The position numbers and the translations under genes were made by a program. The notes beneath the pieces are model-generated. The model was given only the letters and a program-made list of their open reading frames with translations. It made no database searches and was not told the DNA's origin. A stretch of DNA of 31,007 nucleotides from the NCBI GenBank assembly GCA_002411175.1, contig DHRN01000103.1:37913-68919 (forward strand), read 5' to 3'. This document shows positions 8,089 to 15,983 of the stretch, piece after piece. This stretch comes from Anaerolineaceae bacterium UBA5311 (GTDB lineage Bacteria; Chloroflexota; Anaerolineae; Anaerolineales; Anaerolineaceae). The first letter of the stretch is position 1. Every line of letters starts with the position of its first letter.

Positions 8089-8547
8089 TTAATTTTCTTC
8101 TTCGGTAAGCAAGTGGTTGATCTCGTTACGAATTGTCTGCAGGTCGTCCATTCGCAGGTAAACAATTGCATAACGAATATAAGCGATGTGATCGATTTCT
8201 TTGAGACCTTTAACCGCCAGGTCTCCGACAATACGGGAATTAATCTCTGAACGTCCTTTTTTCTGAAGTTCAGATTCAATATCGTTGACTAATTGTTCGA
8301 CTTGCGCGGCTGGGATTGGTCGTTTGGTGCATGCTTTGCGCAGACCAGCCAGCAGCTTCTCGCGATCAAACTCCTCACGGGTTCCATCACGCTTGATCAG
8401 GAGCGGAGTAGTGAGGACGGGGCGTTCATAAGTGCTGAACCGCTGATGGCATGACTTACATTCCCGCCGTCTGCGGATGCCTCCATGAGAATCTTTGGTT
8501 GTATCGATCACGCTTGAATCGTGATGCTGGCAATACGGGCACTTCAT
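8089..8547 (-). CDS. nrdR: Transcriptional repressor NrdR
   Basis: ATP/dATP-sensing repressor of ribonucleotide reductase genes. The protein is 152 residues, the usual size. An N-terminal zinc ribbon has C3, C6, C30 and C33 (KCPYC and ECKSC) with the basic GGIRRRREC segment. An ATP-cone spans about 49-139 (LLIKRDGTREEFDREKL...). ATG 8547 has AAGGAG 7 nt upstream. It is the first gene of the nrdR-nrdJ-dNK operon and has paired NrdR boxes in its own promoter, so it very likely represses the whole operon, itself included. Confidence 0.97.
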   Translation of the reverse strand: MKCPYCQHHDSSVIDTTKDSHGGIRRRRECKSCHQRFSTYERPVLTTPLLIKRDGTREEFDREKLLAGLRKACTKRPIPAAQVEQLVNDIESELQKKGRSEINSRIVGDLAVKGLKEIDHIAYIRYAIVYLRMDDLQTIRNEINHLLTEEEN

Positions 8548-8562
8548 TGAGAAACTCCTTGA

Positions 8563-8608
8563 ACCCCTACATATTGGGCTGATCGGGATTTTACCCCTAT
8601 ATATGGTG
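8563..8608 (-). promoter_or_regulatory. Tandem NrdR boxes (operator)
   Basis: Two 16-bp near-palindromes read ACCCCTACATATTGGG at 8563-8578 and ACCCCTATATATGGTG at 8593-8608. Their centres are 30 bp apart, close to three helical turns. On the minus strand they match the known NrdR-box pattern (CAC..ATATAG..GT). Paired boxes about three turns apart are the standard NrdR operator design. The upstream box overlaps the predicted transcription start. Confidence 0.82.
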
Positions 8609-8613
8609 AATGA

Positions 8614-8640
8614 ATTTTAGCACAGATAACAAACGTGCAA
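8614..8640 (-). promoter_or_regulatory. Promoter of nrdR-nrdJ-dNK
   Basis: Minus strand: TTGCAC at 8635-8640 as -35, a 15-bp spacer, and TGC-TAAAAT (extended -10, hexamer 8614-8619). The predicted start near 8607 falls inside the upstream NrdR box, as expected for repression. The spacer is shorter than usual, so the -35 is less certain than the -10. Confidence 0.5.
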
Positions 8641-8777
8641 GCGCCTTATAGCCCTTGTAAAACCTTAAAATATTCCATTTTTTAACTTTGGGATGATTTT
8701 GATGAAAACAATCAGAGTAAATCTATAATGCGGCATAAAACACTGCGATAAGGGCTGGAAGTTGCCGACACAACAGA

Positions 8778-8791
8778 ATTTGTTAACAAAT
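8778..8791. promoter_or_regulatory. Perfect 14-bp palindrome
   Basis: ATTTGTTAACAAAT is a perfect palindrome about 160 bp upstream of the nrdR promoter. It could be an operator for an unidentified regulator or chance in AT-rich DNA. Confidence 0.3.
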
Positions 8792-8897
8792 ATCTTTTTA
8801 GGCAATCGTTGAAAAATCCTAAAGTATGCGTGTAGGCGATAGTCGTTATTTTTCTTCTCCTGAGTGTCTCATTTTAATGCCCGTAAAGTTTCCCAAA

Positions 8898-9000
8898 CGC
8901 GTTCCCTACAAAATGAGGGCTTCGCCGGAACGGGTCATACCTTGCTGCGCAGGCACAGGGCCGCGTTCCCTACAATACCATCGTATTGCCCGCACGGGCA
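8898..9000. repeat. Possible small dispersed repeat element
   Basis: CGCGTTCCCTACAA occurs at 8898-8911 and again at 8962-8975. It is followed by two short hairpins: CAATAC/GTATTG (8973-8978 with 8983-8988) and TGCCCG/CGGGCA (8987-8992 with 8995-9000). Paired direct repeats with abutting hairpins look like a REP- or MITE-type element. Copies elsewhere cannot be tested from this window. Confidence 0.45.
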
Positions 9001-9090
9001 GGAACTGCTTGTGAAAACCTGAGGTCGATTGGTCTGTGAAATGAAAGTATCGGTTATTACGTTGAAATTGTGTTTACACAAGGGGTTTTG

Positions 9091-9119
9091 TTCTCCTCCT
9101 CAAGTACAGAGGAGGAGAA
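9091..9119 (-). terminator. Hairpin downstream of ftsZ
   Basis: A perfect 11-bp stem, TTCTCCTCCTC at 9091-9101 and GAGGAGGAGAA at 9109-9119, has a 7-nt loop and starts 33 nt past the ftsZ stop. It is well placed to end the dcw transcript. On the minus strand it is followed by CAAAACCCC and not by T residues, so it is not a classic intrinsic terminator. It may instead protect the mRNA 3' end or act with Rho. Confidence 0.5.
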
Positions 9120-9151
9120 TTTAAGAGAGAACTGAAGCAAACGATAGCAAA

Positions 9152-10306
9152 TCAGCGGGAATTTCGATTCCGCCGCAGGAAAGCCGGCATGTCCACATCC
9201 ACATCACTCGTGTAGACATACTGATCCTTCGCAGCTGTTCCAGCTGTTTGTGTTTGTTCCTGCTTTTGCCCAGCCTGTTCAACGATTCCAGGTCGATCTA
9301 CCTGCCGTGGGCTCGTAGTTTGTCGAAAAAAACTTTGCTCCACCTCCCTGGAAGGGGCGGCACGATCAAATCCTGTTGCGATGACGGTGATGCGAATGTT
9401 GTCACCCATGGTTTCGTCGACAACCGCGCCGAAAATCAGGTTGACATCTGAGCTGGCAGTCTCCTTGATGATCGCGGCAGCCTGGTTGACTTCAAAGAGG
9501 GACAAATTCGGACCGCCGGTGACATTAAAGAGGATACCTCGAGCGCCGTTGATGGTCACATCCAGGAGCTGGCTGGAAATCGCCTGTTCGGCAGCGAGCC
9601 TGGCACGATCTTCGCCGGAAGCCTGCCCAACAGCCATCAGCGCCGCTCCGCCTTCGGACATAATCGTGCGTACATCGGCAAAGTCCAGGTTAATCAAGCC
9701 GGGAATAGTGATCAGCTCGGAAATACCCTGGATTCCCTGGCGCAGCACGTCATCTGCCAGTCGAAAGGCATCATTCAAACCGACATTTTTGGTCACAATT
9801 TGCAATAACCGGTCGTTGGGGATGACGATCAACGTGTCTGCGTGGTCCTTGAGTGCCAGCGCGCCTTCGTCCGCCGAACGGGCGCGGTGCGAACCTTCAA
9901 ATGAGAAGGGACGGGTGACGACGCCAATTGTCAGCGCGCCAATTTCTTTGGCAATTTGTGCCACCACGGGTGCGGCGCCAGTTCCGGTGCCACCGCCCAT
10001 CCCGGCAGTAACAAAGACCATATCACTGCCTTTGAGCACTTCGTACAGGTCTTCGGCAGATTCTTCTGCAGCCGCCTTGCCGATTTTTGGGTCGCCCCCG
10101 GCTCCAAGACCGCGTGTGGCTTTGTCACCAATCCGAACGCGCTGCTGCGCCTTTGATTTTAACAATGCCTGGGCATCGGTATTTATTGCTATAAATTCGA
10201 TACCTTGTAAACCTTCGTCGATCATGCGGTTGACGGCATTGCATCCGCCTCCGCCAACACCAACTACTTTGATTCTTGCGAATGATTCTGGTTGTTTTGC
10301 TTCCAT
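9152..10306 (-). CDS. ftsZ: Cell division protein FtsZ
   Basis: Tubulin-like GTPase that forms the Z ring. The protein is 384 residues. The tubulin signature GGGTGTG is at 104-110 and the T7 synergy loop NLDFAD at 206-211. A variable Gln-rich linker runs from about 325 to 368. The C-terminal conserved peptide DMPAFL, followed by basic RRNRNSR, is the expected docking site for FtsA. ATG 10306 has GAGGAG 7 nt upstream. It is the last gene of the dcw operon, 30 nt after ftsA, and a hairpin follows it. Confidence 0.98.
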   Translation of the reverse strand: MEAKQPESFARIKVVGVGGGGCNAVNRMIDEGLQGIEFIAINTDAQALLKSKAQQRVRIGDKATRGLGAGGDPKIGKAAAEESAEDLYEVLKGSDMVFVTAGMGGGTGTGAAPVVAQIAKEIGALTIGVVTRPFSFEGSHRARSADEGALALKDHADTLIVIPNDRLLQIVTKNVGLNDAFRLADDVLRQGIQGISELITIPGLINLDFADVRTIMSEGGAALMAVGQASGEDRARLAAEQAISSQLLDVTINGARGILFNVTGGPNLSLFEVNQAAAIIKETASSDVNLIFGAVVDETMGDNIRITVIATGFDRAAPSREVEQSFFRQTTSPRQVDRPGIVEQAGQKQEQTQTAGTAAKDQYVYTSDVDVDMPAFLRRNRNSR

Positions 10307-10336
10307 TTTATATCTCCTCTGGTCAATGGTAGGTAA

Positions 10337-11581
10337 TTAGGGTAATAAGCGATTCAGCCACTCTCTTAATCCATCCGCTTTGGATCGTGAAGAGGACTGT
10401 CTTGACTTTCCAGGTCGCTCTGGAGCGATCTGGTTGGTTTCACTGAATAAAATTCCCCAGTTGAGCAAGCCTACACTGGTCGCATAGGCAGGGGAGCTGA
10501 TCTGATCGGTAAGCCCGACCATTTTTTCGGGTTTGGCAACCCGCACCGGCAGGTTCAGGATTTTTGTGGCTAAATCACGCATCCCGGGCAGCTGGGCGCC
10601 TCCGCCGGTGAGTACAACACCGGCAGGCAGCATGGAGTCATATCCCGAACGTTTGATTTCTTTCTGAACCATCATCATGATTTCTTCCGCGCGTGCCTCA
10701 ATGATATTGACCAGTTCTGTACGGGCGACTTTCGTGCTTTGTTCGGAGCCGAACGCGACGATATTGAAGTAGTCGTCCTCGGCAATATCATCCAGGAGCG
10801 CATAGCCATGATGCAGCTTCACTTCTTCAGCGATATCGAGTGGAAGACGCAGCCCCTGGGCTATGTCTGAGGTGATATAGTTCCCTCCTACGCTCAATAC
10901 ATTGGCATGGAAGACATCACCCTTGATATAAATTGCCACACCGGTTGTACCGGCACCCAGGTCTACAACAGCCGCACCCATTTCACGTTCAGTTTCTGAC
11001 AAAATTGCTTCGCTGGCGGCTAATGGGTTGAGCACGAACTGGGTCACGTCAATTCCAGCCATCGAAACGCATTGGCGCATGTTTTCCATCGTCGATGCCG
11101 CGCTGGTGATGATGTGGGCTTCCACTTCCATACGATAGCCGTGCATGCCAACCGGTTGGCTGATATCTTCCTGACCATCAATGTTAAAACCTCGTTGGAT
11201 TACGTGTACAATTTCCCGGTTGTGAGGCACAGCGATCGCCTGGGCAGAGTCCAGGGCGCGGTAGACATCCTCCTGGTCGATTACCCGACCAGATATGCCT
11301 ACGGCTCCTTTGCTGATCGTAGACGACACCTGCGTCCCAGCCAGGTTAACGATCGCGCTGTTGATCTCAAAACCGGAGGTGCGCTCCGCTTTTTCGATCG
11401 AACGGGCAATCGACTCTGAAGCAGCGTTTATATCAGTGACCGTGCCCTTTCGCAAACCCTGGGTGGGTTCGATCCCAACTCCAAGAATGCGCAGGTTCGC
11501 GCCATTTTCGACCCTGGCTACCAGGGTGCAAACCTTTGAGGTTCCTACATCTAATCCGACTACAATAGTTTCTTCTTCCAT
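10337..11581 (-). CDS. ftsA: Cell division protein FtsA
   Basis: Actin-like ATPase that tethers FtsZ to the membrane and recruits septal proteins. The protein is 414 residues. The phosphate-1 motif GLDVGTSKV is at 9-17, the SHS2/1C insertion follows, then the phosphate-2 motif DLGAGTTGVAIY and the adenosine motif LTGGGAQLPG. After a Ser/Arg-rich linker the chain ends in LREWLNRLLP, a short amphipathic helix matching the FtsA membrane-targeting sequence. The ATG at 11581 begins one base after the ftsQ stop codon, so it is probably translationally coupled. Confidence 0.97.
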   Translation of the reverse strand: MEEETIVVGLDVGTSKVCTLVARVENGANLRILGVGIEPTQGLRKGTVTDINAASESIARSIEKAERTSGFEINSAIVNLAGTQVSSTISKGAVGISGRVIDQEDVYRALDSAQAIAVPHNREIVHVIQRGFNIDGQEDISQPVGMHGYRMEVEAHIITSAASTMENMRQCVSMAGIDVTQFVLNPLAASEAILSETEREMGAAVVDLGAGTTGVAIYIKGDVFHANVLSVGGNYITSDIAQGLRLPLDIAEEVKLHHGYALLDDIAEDDYFNIVAFGSEQSTKVARTELVNIIEARAEEIMMMVQKEIKRSGYDSMLPAGVVLTGGGAQLPGMRDLATKILNLPVRVAKPEKMVGLTDQISSPAYATSVGLLNWGILFSETNQIAPERPGKSRQSSSRSKADGLREWLNRLLP

Positions 11582-11582
11582 G

Positions 11583-12593
11583 TTAAGGCTCCAAACGATA
11601 AAAAGGTGCGTGTAGAAATTCCATGCTGATCAATATTGGTTGCAAGTTCTTTTCCAGAATTGCTTCAACAATATAGTTATATTCATTCAACTTCAGTTCG
11701 ATATCTTCGGTACTGGTACCAAAGAAAACCTGCCAGCCGTGAGGGTCGGTCCAGCCGAGCCCGTTTTGCTGGTTGTAAACCATCGGTGTGTCAGCTGGCT
11801 TAATCGTATTCAGACGCTGGATCACTGAGACGAATTTTGGGTCAATTGGCGGCAGGTCTCTTGCGATTTCCCCCTCTTCTGCCTGCTCGGCTGCTGTCTC
11901 AGGATCGACAAAACCAAGTGAGTGGGGGGGGGTTGTGTCTGAATACACGCGGATGGGCAGGTTTGCTTCTCCGCGAACCGTGAACGTGTAACCATCCTGG
12001 TCGATCCAATAGAGTTGCTCTTCGTTCTCGAACCATAAAATGGCAGGGATGCGCTCCTCAACAACCACATCCAGACCATTCGGCATGGAAATGTTGACAT
12101 GGGCGTTCTTGATGTCCGGAAATGTGGCGAGAATCTGCTCTTCGACCTGACTGGGCTGCACGAAAATGATCGATTCGCCGCTAACATTCAGAATCGCCTT
12201 CACTTCTTCTGCCGGAACGCGGATGCCGCCACTCAGGTTGACTTCATTGACCCGGAATGTGTCACCATTTCGCATCAAATAAAGCAAGACAACCATTCCG
12301 ACAGCAATCAAGGCAGAAAGCATGCGCCAGCTAAAACTCAGCTTCGGCAGGGCGGGTAAGCGCACTTCGCTTCCCGGTGTGCCTGTTGCCAGGTAGACCG
12401 ATTTTCGGCGGTTGGTCGTGGCGCGGCTGCTGGTACTGCGGTAGTTGCCGTGTCGTGAGATGACCCGCGATGCGCTCTGTGCCCCACGAGAGGTTCGGTC
12501 CTGGGTTCGTGAGATCGGTTTTCGCTGCACAGGCTGTATCTTCCGGCGCTGCCGAACCTGGTCTGCTCGGGTAAGGTTGTCAGTGTTAGCCAT
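11583..12593 (-). CDS. ftsQ: Cell division protein FtsQ/DivIB
   Basis: Bitopic division protein that links FtsZ-side and periplasm-side components with FtsL and FtsI. The chosen start, ATG 12593 (336 aa), has GAGG 6 nt upstream and overlaps the ddl stop by 8 nt. The alternative is a TTG at 12605. Residues 1-88 are cytoplasmic, basic and Ser/Thr/Arg rich. One membrane helix lies at about 90-107. A POTRA domain follows (FRVNEVNLSGGIRVPAEEV, about 113-180), then the FtsQ/DivIB beta domain. A run of nine C on the coding strand (11924-11932) encodes TTPPH. The family is clear from architecture and position, although sequence conservation is low. Confidence 0.88.
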   Translation of the reverse strand: MANTDNLTRADQVRQRRKIQPVQRKPISRTQDRTSRGAQSASRVISRHGNYRSTSSRATTNRRKSVYLATGTPGSEVRLPALPKLSFSWRMLSALIAVGMVVLLYLMRNGDTFRVNEVNLSGGIRVPAEEVKAILNVSGESIIFVQPSQVEEQILATFPDIKNAHVNISMPNGLDVVVEERIPAILWFENEEQLYWIDQDGYTFTVRGEANLPIRVYSDTTPPHSLGFVDPETAAEQAEEGEIARDLPPIDPKFVSVIQRLNTIKPADTPMVYNQQNGLGWTDPHGWQVFFGTSTEDIELKLNEYNYIVEAILEKNLQPILISMEFLHAPFYRLEP

Positions 12594-13695
12594 TCTCAAC
12601 CTCAAATCTCCGGATCGTACGGTCCTGGTCTGCTTTTCGCGCCAGTCCGTATTCGATCAACCGGTCAATGATTTCGGAATATTCCATTCCACTGGACAGG
12701 AGCAGTTTGGTGAACATGCTGATTTGCGTAAACCCAGGCATGGTATTAATCTCACTGAACCAGGCTTCCCCAGTGTTTTTGTCCAGCAAAAAATCGACCC
12801 TCGCCAGACCTGCGCAGTCGATTGACTGATAAGCAGTAGTTGCCCATGTGCGCAGCTGGTCGCTTAATTGCTTTGATAACGGAGCAGGAATTGCTATCTC
12901 AGGGTCTCCGGAAAAATATTTGTCCTTATATGTATAAAATTCATCACCTGGAATAATTTCACCAGGAACTGTAATCCAGGTTCTCTCATTACCGATGATG
13001 CTGATTTCAATCTCCCGGGCGTCGATGCCTTTTTCGAACAGCACGCGCCGGTCAAACCTGGCGGCAACAATCAGGGCATCCTTCAATTGAGCGCGGGTCC
13101 TCGCTTTTGTGATTCCGACAGAAGAGCCCAAATTGGCTGGTTTAACAAAGACGGGATATGGCAGTTTGTCTTCGATCGACTCCACCACCTCATCTGTGTT
13201 GTTCATGATTTCCTTACGGGGAAAGACACCATAGGGAAGTGTGGGAATGCCCGCGTTGCTGATTACCGCTTTACACATGGCTTTATCCATCGCCAGCGAC
13301 GAAGCCAGCACGCCTGCGCCTACATAAGCGCAGTTTTGTATCTCCAGGAGCCCCTGTATTGTGCCGTCTTCGCCAAAAGTACCATGCAGAGCCGGAAAGA
13401 CGATGTCAATCGATGTAACCTCAAAAATCTGGCTATCAGTACGCTTATAGAGGTATGGTTGTTCGTCCTGCGAGAGAATGATCGCATCGTCCAGCCCCTC
13501 AACCCGCCCGGTTTCGAAGGCTTCCAGCGTTTTAGTGCCATGTACCCAGCGACCTTCTTTTGTAATCCCGACCTGGAAGATTTTGTATTTTTCCTGGTTA
13601 ATGGCATTCAAAATTGAACGCGCCGACATCAGGGAGACTTCGTGTTCACCCGATCTTCCGCCAAAAAGCAATACGAGGTTGAGCTTATCCGACAT
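12586..13695 (-). CDS. ddl: D-alanine--D-alanine ligase
   Basis: ATP-grasp ligase making D-Ala-D-Ala for the murein stem peptide. The protein is 369 residues from ATG 13695, which has GGGAG upstream. A TTG at 13719 would add eight residues inside murB and is less likely. Family motifs are GGRSGEHEVSL near the N-terminus, FPALHGTFGEDGTIQG, LGSSVGITKA, ARVDFLLD and the metal-binding EINTMPGFT. The start overlaps the murB stop by 11 nt and the end overlaps ftsQ by 8 nt, so it is embedded in the operon. Confidence 0.96.
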   Translation of the reverse strand: MSDKLNLVLLFGGRSGEHEVSLMSARSILNAINQEKYKIFQVGITKEGRWVHGTKTLEAFETGRVEGLDDAIILSQDEQPYLYKRTDSQIFEVTSIDIVFPALHGTFGEDGTIQGLLEIQNCAYVGAGVLASSLAMDKAMCKAVISNAGIPTLPYGVFPRKEIMNNTDEVVESIEDKLPYPVFVKPANLGSSVGITKARTRAQLKDALIVAARFDRRVLFEKGIDAREIEISIIGNERTWITVPGEIIPGDEFYTYKDKYFSGDPEIAIPAPLSKQLSDQLRTWATTAYQSIDCAGLARVDFLLDKNTGEAWFSEINTMPGFTQISMFTKLLLSSGMEYSEIIDRLIEYGLARKADQDRTIRRFEVENG

Positions 13696-14614
13696 CTTCA
13701 AACTCTCCCAACAACTCAATTTCGAGGTTTAGGTCGACACCAAATTGTTCCTTCACACGTTTCTGCCCCTCACGGATCAGGCAGTAGTAATCCTGCGCGG
13801 TCGCGTCTCCGTGATTGACAATAAAATTGGCATGTACGCTGCTGATCGAAGCGCCTCCGCATTTTACGCCTTTCATCCCGGCTTCTGCCAGCAGTTTGCC
13901 GGCAAAATTTCCCGGCGGATTCTTGAAAGTAGACCCAAAGGAGGGTCCGTTGGGCTGCGTTTTCTTGCGCTTTTCAGTCAGCTCATGCAGCAATCTCATG
14001 CAATCTTCCGGGTTGGCTTTCTCGCCTATAAAAGTGGCTTCGAGAATCACAACTGGAATCCGCTCACGCTTGAACCTGCTCGATCTGTATTGATATGCCA
14101 TGTCTTCATTGGTGAGCAGTTGAGCCCCCACATCGCGCGTGAGGATCTTTACCGTGAGTAATTTTTCCGAAATATCAGACCCATGCGCACCGGCGTTGCC
14201 ATAGACAGCCCCTCCAACCGTGCCGGGGATGCTGTTTGCCCACTCGAAACCACTTACCCCGCGCCTGGATGCAATCTGGGCGAGCTGCCCCAAACCAGCG
14301 CCGCTTTCGGCGGTTACCAACGGGGGGGCGGTTTTCGTGTTGACCTTGATGTTATGCGCGCGATTGTGCAAAATAATACCGTCGTAACCACTGTCGCTGA
14401 TCAACAGGTTGGAACCGCTTCCGAGCAGGTAATAGGGCACATCCAGCTCCCACAGAGTCTTCAATGTGTGTTCCATCTCCTCGGAATTATTGATGGAAAT
14501 GAAACCCCGCGCCGGACCACCAACCTGGGTAGTAGTGAAAGCGTTCAGGCGAACAAATTCCTGCAGCCGACTGCCAAATATTTCCTGGAGGCTTTGCATT
14601 GGTAGATTAGTCAT
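13685..14614 (-). CDS. murB: UDP-N-acetylenolpyruvoylglucosamine reductase
   Basis: FAD-dependent, NADPH-using enzyme that completes UDP-MurNAc. The protein is 309 residues. FAD-binding motifs are TTQVGGPARGF, LGSGSNLLISD and the SIPGTVGGAVYGNAGAHG loop. YRSSRFK, GPSFGSTFKNPPG and AGKLLAEAGMKG are conserved blocks. The absence of the extra C-terminal insertions and the GSTFKNP form suggest the type II (Bacillus-like) MurB. The ATG at 14614 overlaps the murC stop by 8 nt, with GGAAGGG upstream. Confidence 0.96.
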   Translation of the reverse strand: MTNLPMQSLQEIFGSRLQEFVRLNAFTTTQVGGPARGFISINNSEEMEHTLKTLWELDVPYYLLGSGSNLLISDSGYDGIILHNRAHNIKVNTKTAPPLVTAESGAGLGQLAQIASRRGVSGFEWANSIPGTVGGAVYGNAGAHGSDISEKLLTVKILTRDVGAQLLTNEDMAYQYRSSRFKRERIPVVILEATFIGEKANPEDCMRLLHELTEKRKKTQPNGPSFGSTFKNPPGNFAGKLLAEAGMKGVKCGGASISSVHANFIVNHGDATAQDYYCLIREGQKRVKEQFGVDLNLEIELLGEFEDVG

Positions 14615-15983
14615 TGAGCCCTTCCTTTTTTACCTTCGAGCAAAGCAATTCCGTGAATTCAGGTCCTCTTCCTGCTGAAAACACGATCACCAGGTCCTTG
14701 CCGCTGAGGTTTTCCAAAATGTATCCTGCCGCCTGATCGTATTCCGGCAGATAGCGACAATTTTGCTTGCATATTTCAGCAGCAATGCTCTCAGCTGAAA
14801 ATGTATCGTCCTCTTCCCGCGCACCGAATAACTTCAGGATCACACTCTGGTCAGCCTCGGCGAGTGCCTGGGCAAACTGATTGCGCATACGTTTTGTCCG
14901 GCTGACAGTGTGTGGTTCCCAGACTGCCCAGATTTTGTGATCCGGGTAAAGCTCGCGGGTACCAGCGATCGTTTGTGCAAGCTGGCTTGGGTGGTGTCCG
15001 TAATCGTTGAAGATCAATACGTTTTCAGACTGGAAAGCCAGGTCAAAACGTCGGTTGGTTCCTTCGAAGCTGCTGAAGGCATCGCGCAAATTGTTGATTT
15101 CAATTCCGAAACGATCAGCGGCAGCCAGCGCAGCCACGGCGTTGGTTACATTAAATCGACCAGGTAGTTTCAACTCGAAAGGATCGGTGATCTTTCCATC
15201 TGGCAGGTGTACCTGGAAGCGCTGCCCGGCAGGGTAAGTTTCGTGATTAACCACCTGGTAATCCGCTTCTTCAAAAAAGCCAAAACTGAGCATCTCACGC
15301 GGGAGCAATTCGCAGGTCTCAAGCATGTGATGGATACCCAGGTCATCAGCGCAAATCAACAAGGCGCCTTCGGGTTTGGTCTTATTCGCGAAATCGGCGA
15401 ACGCTTGTGTATAGATTTCGGGCGTATAAAAGAAATCAGGGTGATCGTATTCGATATTCGTGATCACACTAATCAACGGTTCCAGACCTAAAAACATATA
15501 ATCATATTCATCTGCTTCGATCACAAATGCCAGGCTTTCCCCGGCGTGGGCATTGGTATTCAGCCCCTTGATATCTGCGCCGAGGATGAAGCTGGGGTCC
15601 TGACCGGCAGCCCGCAACAGGTGGACAAGCATGGCGGTTGTGGTCGTTTTCCCGTGCGAACCTGCCACGGCAAGTACCTGATGATTTTCCGTCAAAACCG
15701 GGAGGAACTCTGATCGCTTTAATACCGGGATATCAGCCTCCAAAGCAGCCTGCACCTCGGGGTCGCTGTCTTTTACCGCCGACGACCGCACGACAAGGTC
15801 GGCTTGCAGAACAAGTTCAGGGTGATGACCGAGTCTTGTGCGCGCTCCCAGGGCGGTCACTGCCTGGTAATAAGGCGAAGCCTGCATATCAGTGCCGCTC
15901 ACCTGCCAGCCTCTTTCCAGCAGCAGGCGGGCGATGGCAGATATGCCCGTACCACCAATCCCAATAAAGTGTACTTTTTTCAT
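14607..15983 (-). CDS. murC: UDP-N-acetylmuramate--L-alanine ligase
   Basis: ATP-dependent ligase adding L-Ala to UDP-MurNAc. The protein is 458 residues from ATG 15983. An upstream in-frame start at 16040 would only re-read the membrane gene. The UDP-binding Rossmann motif GIGGTGISA is at 8-16 and the P-loop GSHGKTTTT at 108-116. IEADEYDY, NIEYDHPDFF, GRFNVTNAVAA and NDYGHHPSQLAQT are conserved Mur ligase blocks. The ATG overlaps the upstream TGA by one base (TGATG), a typical coupling junction. Confidence 0.97.
   Translation of the reverse strand: MKKVHFIGIGGTGISAIARLLLERGWQVSGTDMQASPYYQAVTALGARTRLGHHPELVLQADLVVRSSAVKDSDPEVQAALEADIPVLKRSEFLPVLTENHQVLAVAGSHGKTTTTAMLVHLLRAAGQDPSFILGADIKGLNTNAHAGESLAFVIEADEYDYMFLGLEPLISVITNIEYDHPDFFYTPEIYTQAFADFANKTKPEGALLICADDLGIHHMLETCELLPREMLSFGFFEEADYQVVNHETYPAGQRFQVHLPDGKITDPFELKLPGRFNVTNAVAALAAADRFGIEINNLRDAFSSFEGTNRRFDLAFQSENVLIFNDYGHHPSQLAQTIAGTRELYPDHKIWAVWEPHTVSRTKRMRNQFAQALAEADQSVILKLFGAREEDDTFSAESIAAEICKQNCRYLPEYDQAAGYILENLSGKDLVIVFSAGRGPEFTELLCSKVKKEGLND

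Larger units (their letters stand above)
8641..9151. other. Intergenic region between nrdR promoter and ftsZ
   Basis: About 510 bp with no convincing gene. It holds a 14-bp palindrome at 8778-8791, a repeat-like segment at 8898-9000 and a hairpin at 9091-9119. A short plus-strand frame at 8826-9014 runs through the repeats and resembles nothing. I looked for a cobalamin riboswitch B12 box (GCCACTG) on the nrdR strand and found none. Confidence 0.7.

Noticed and set aside
8826..9014. Short plus-strand frame of 62 codons in the nrdR-ftsZ gap
   Set aside because: It runs through the duplicated CGCGTTCCCTACAA element, has no ribosome site and no recognisable fold.
8548..9151. Cobalamin riboswitch upstream of the B12-dependent reductase operon
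   Set aside because: No B12 box (GCCACTG) or related core was found on the nrdR strand. The NrdR boxes and promoter account for the regulation seen.
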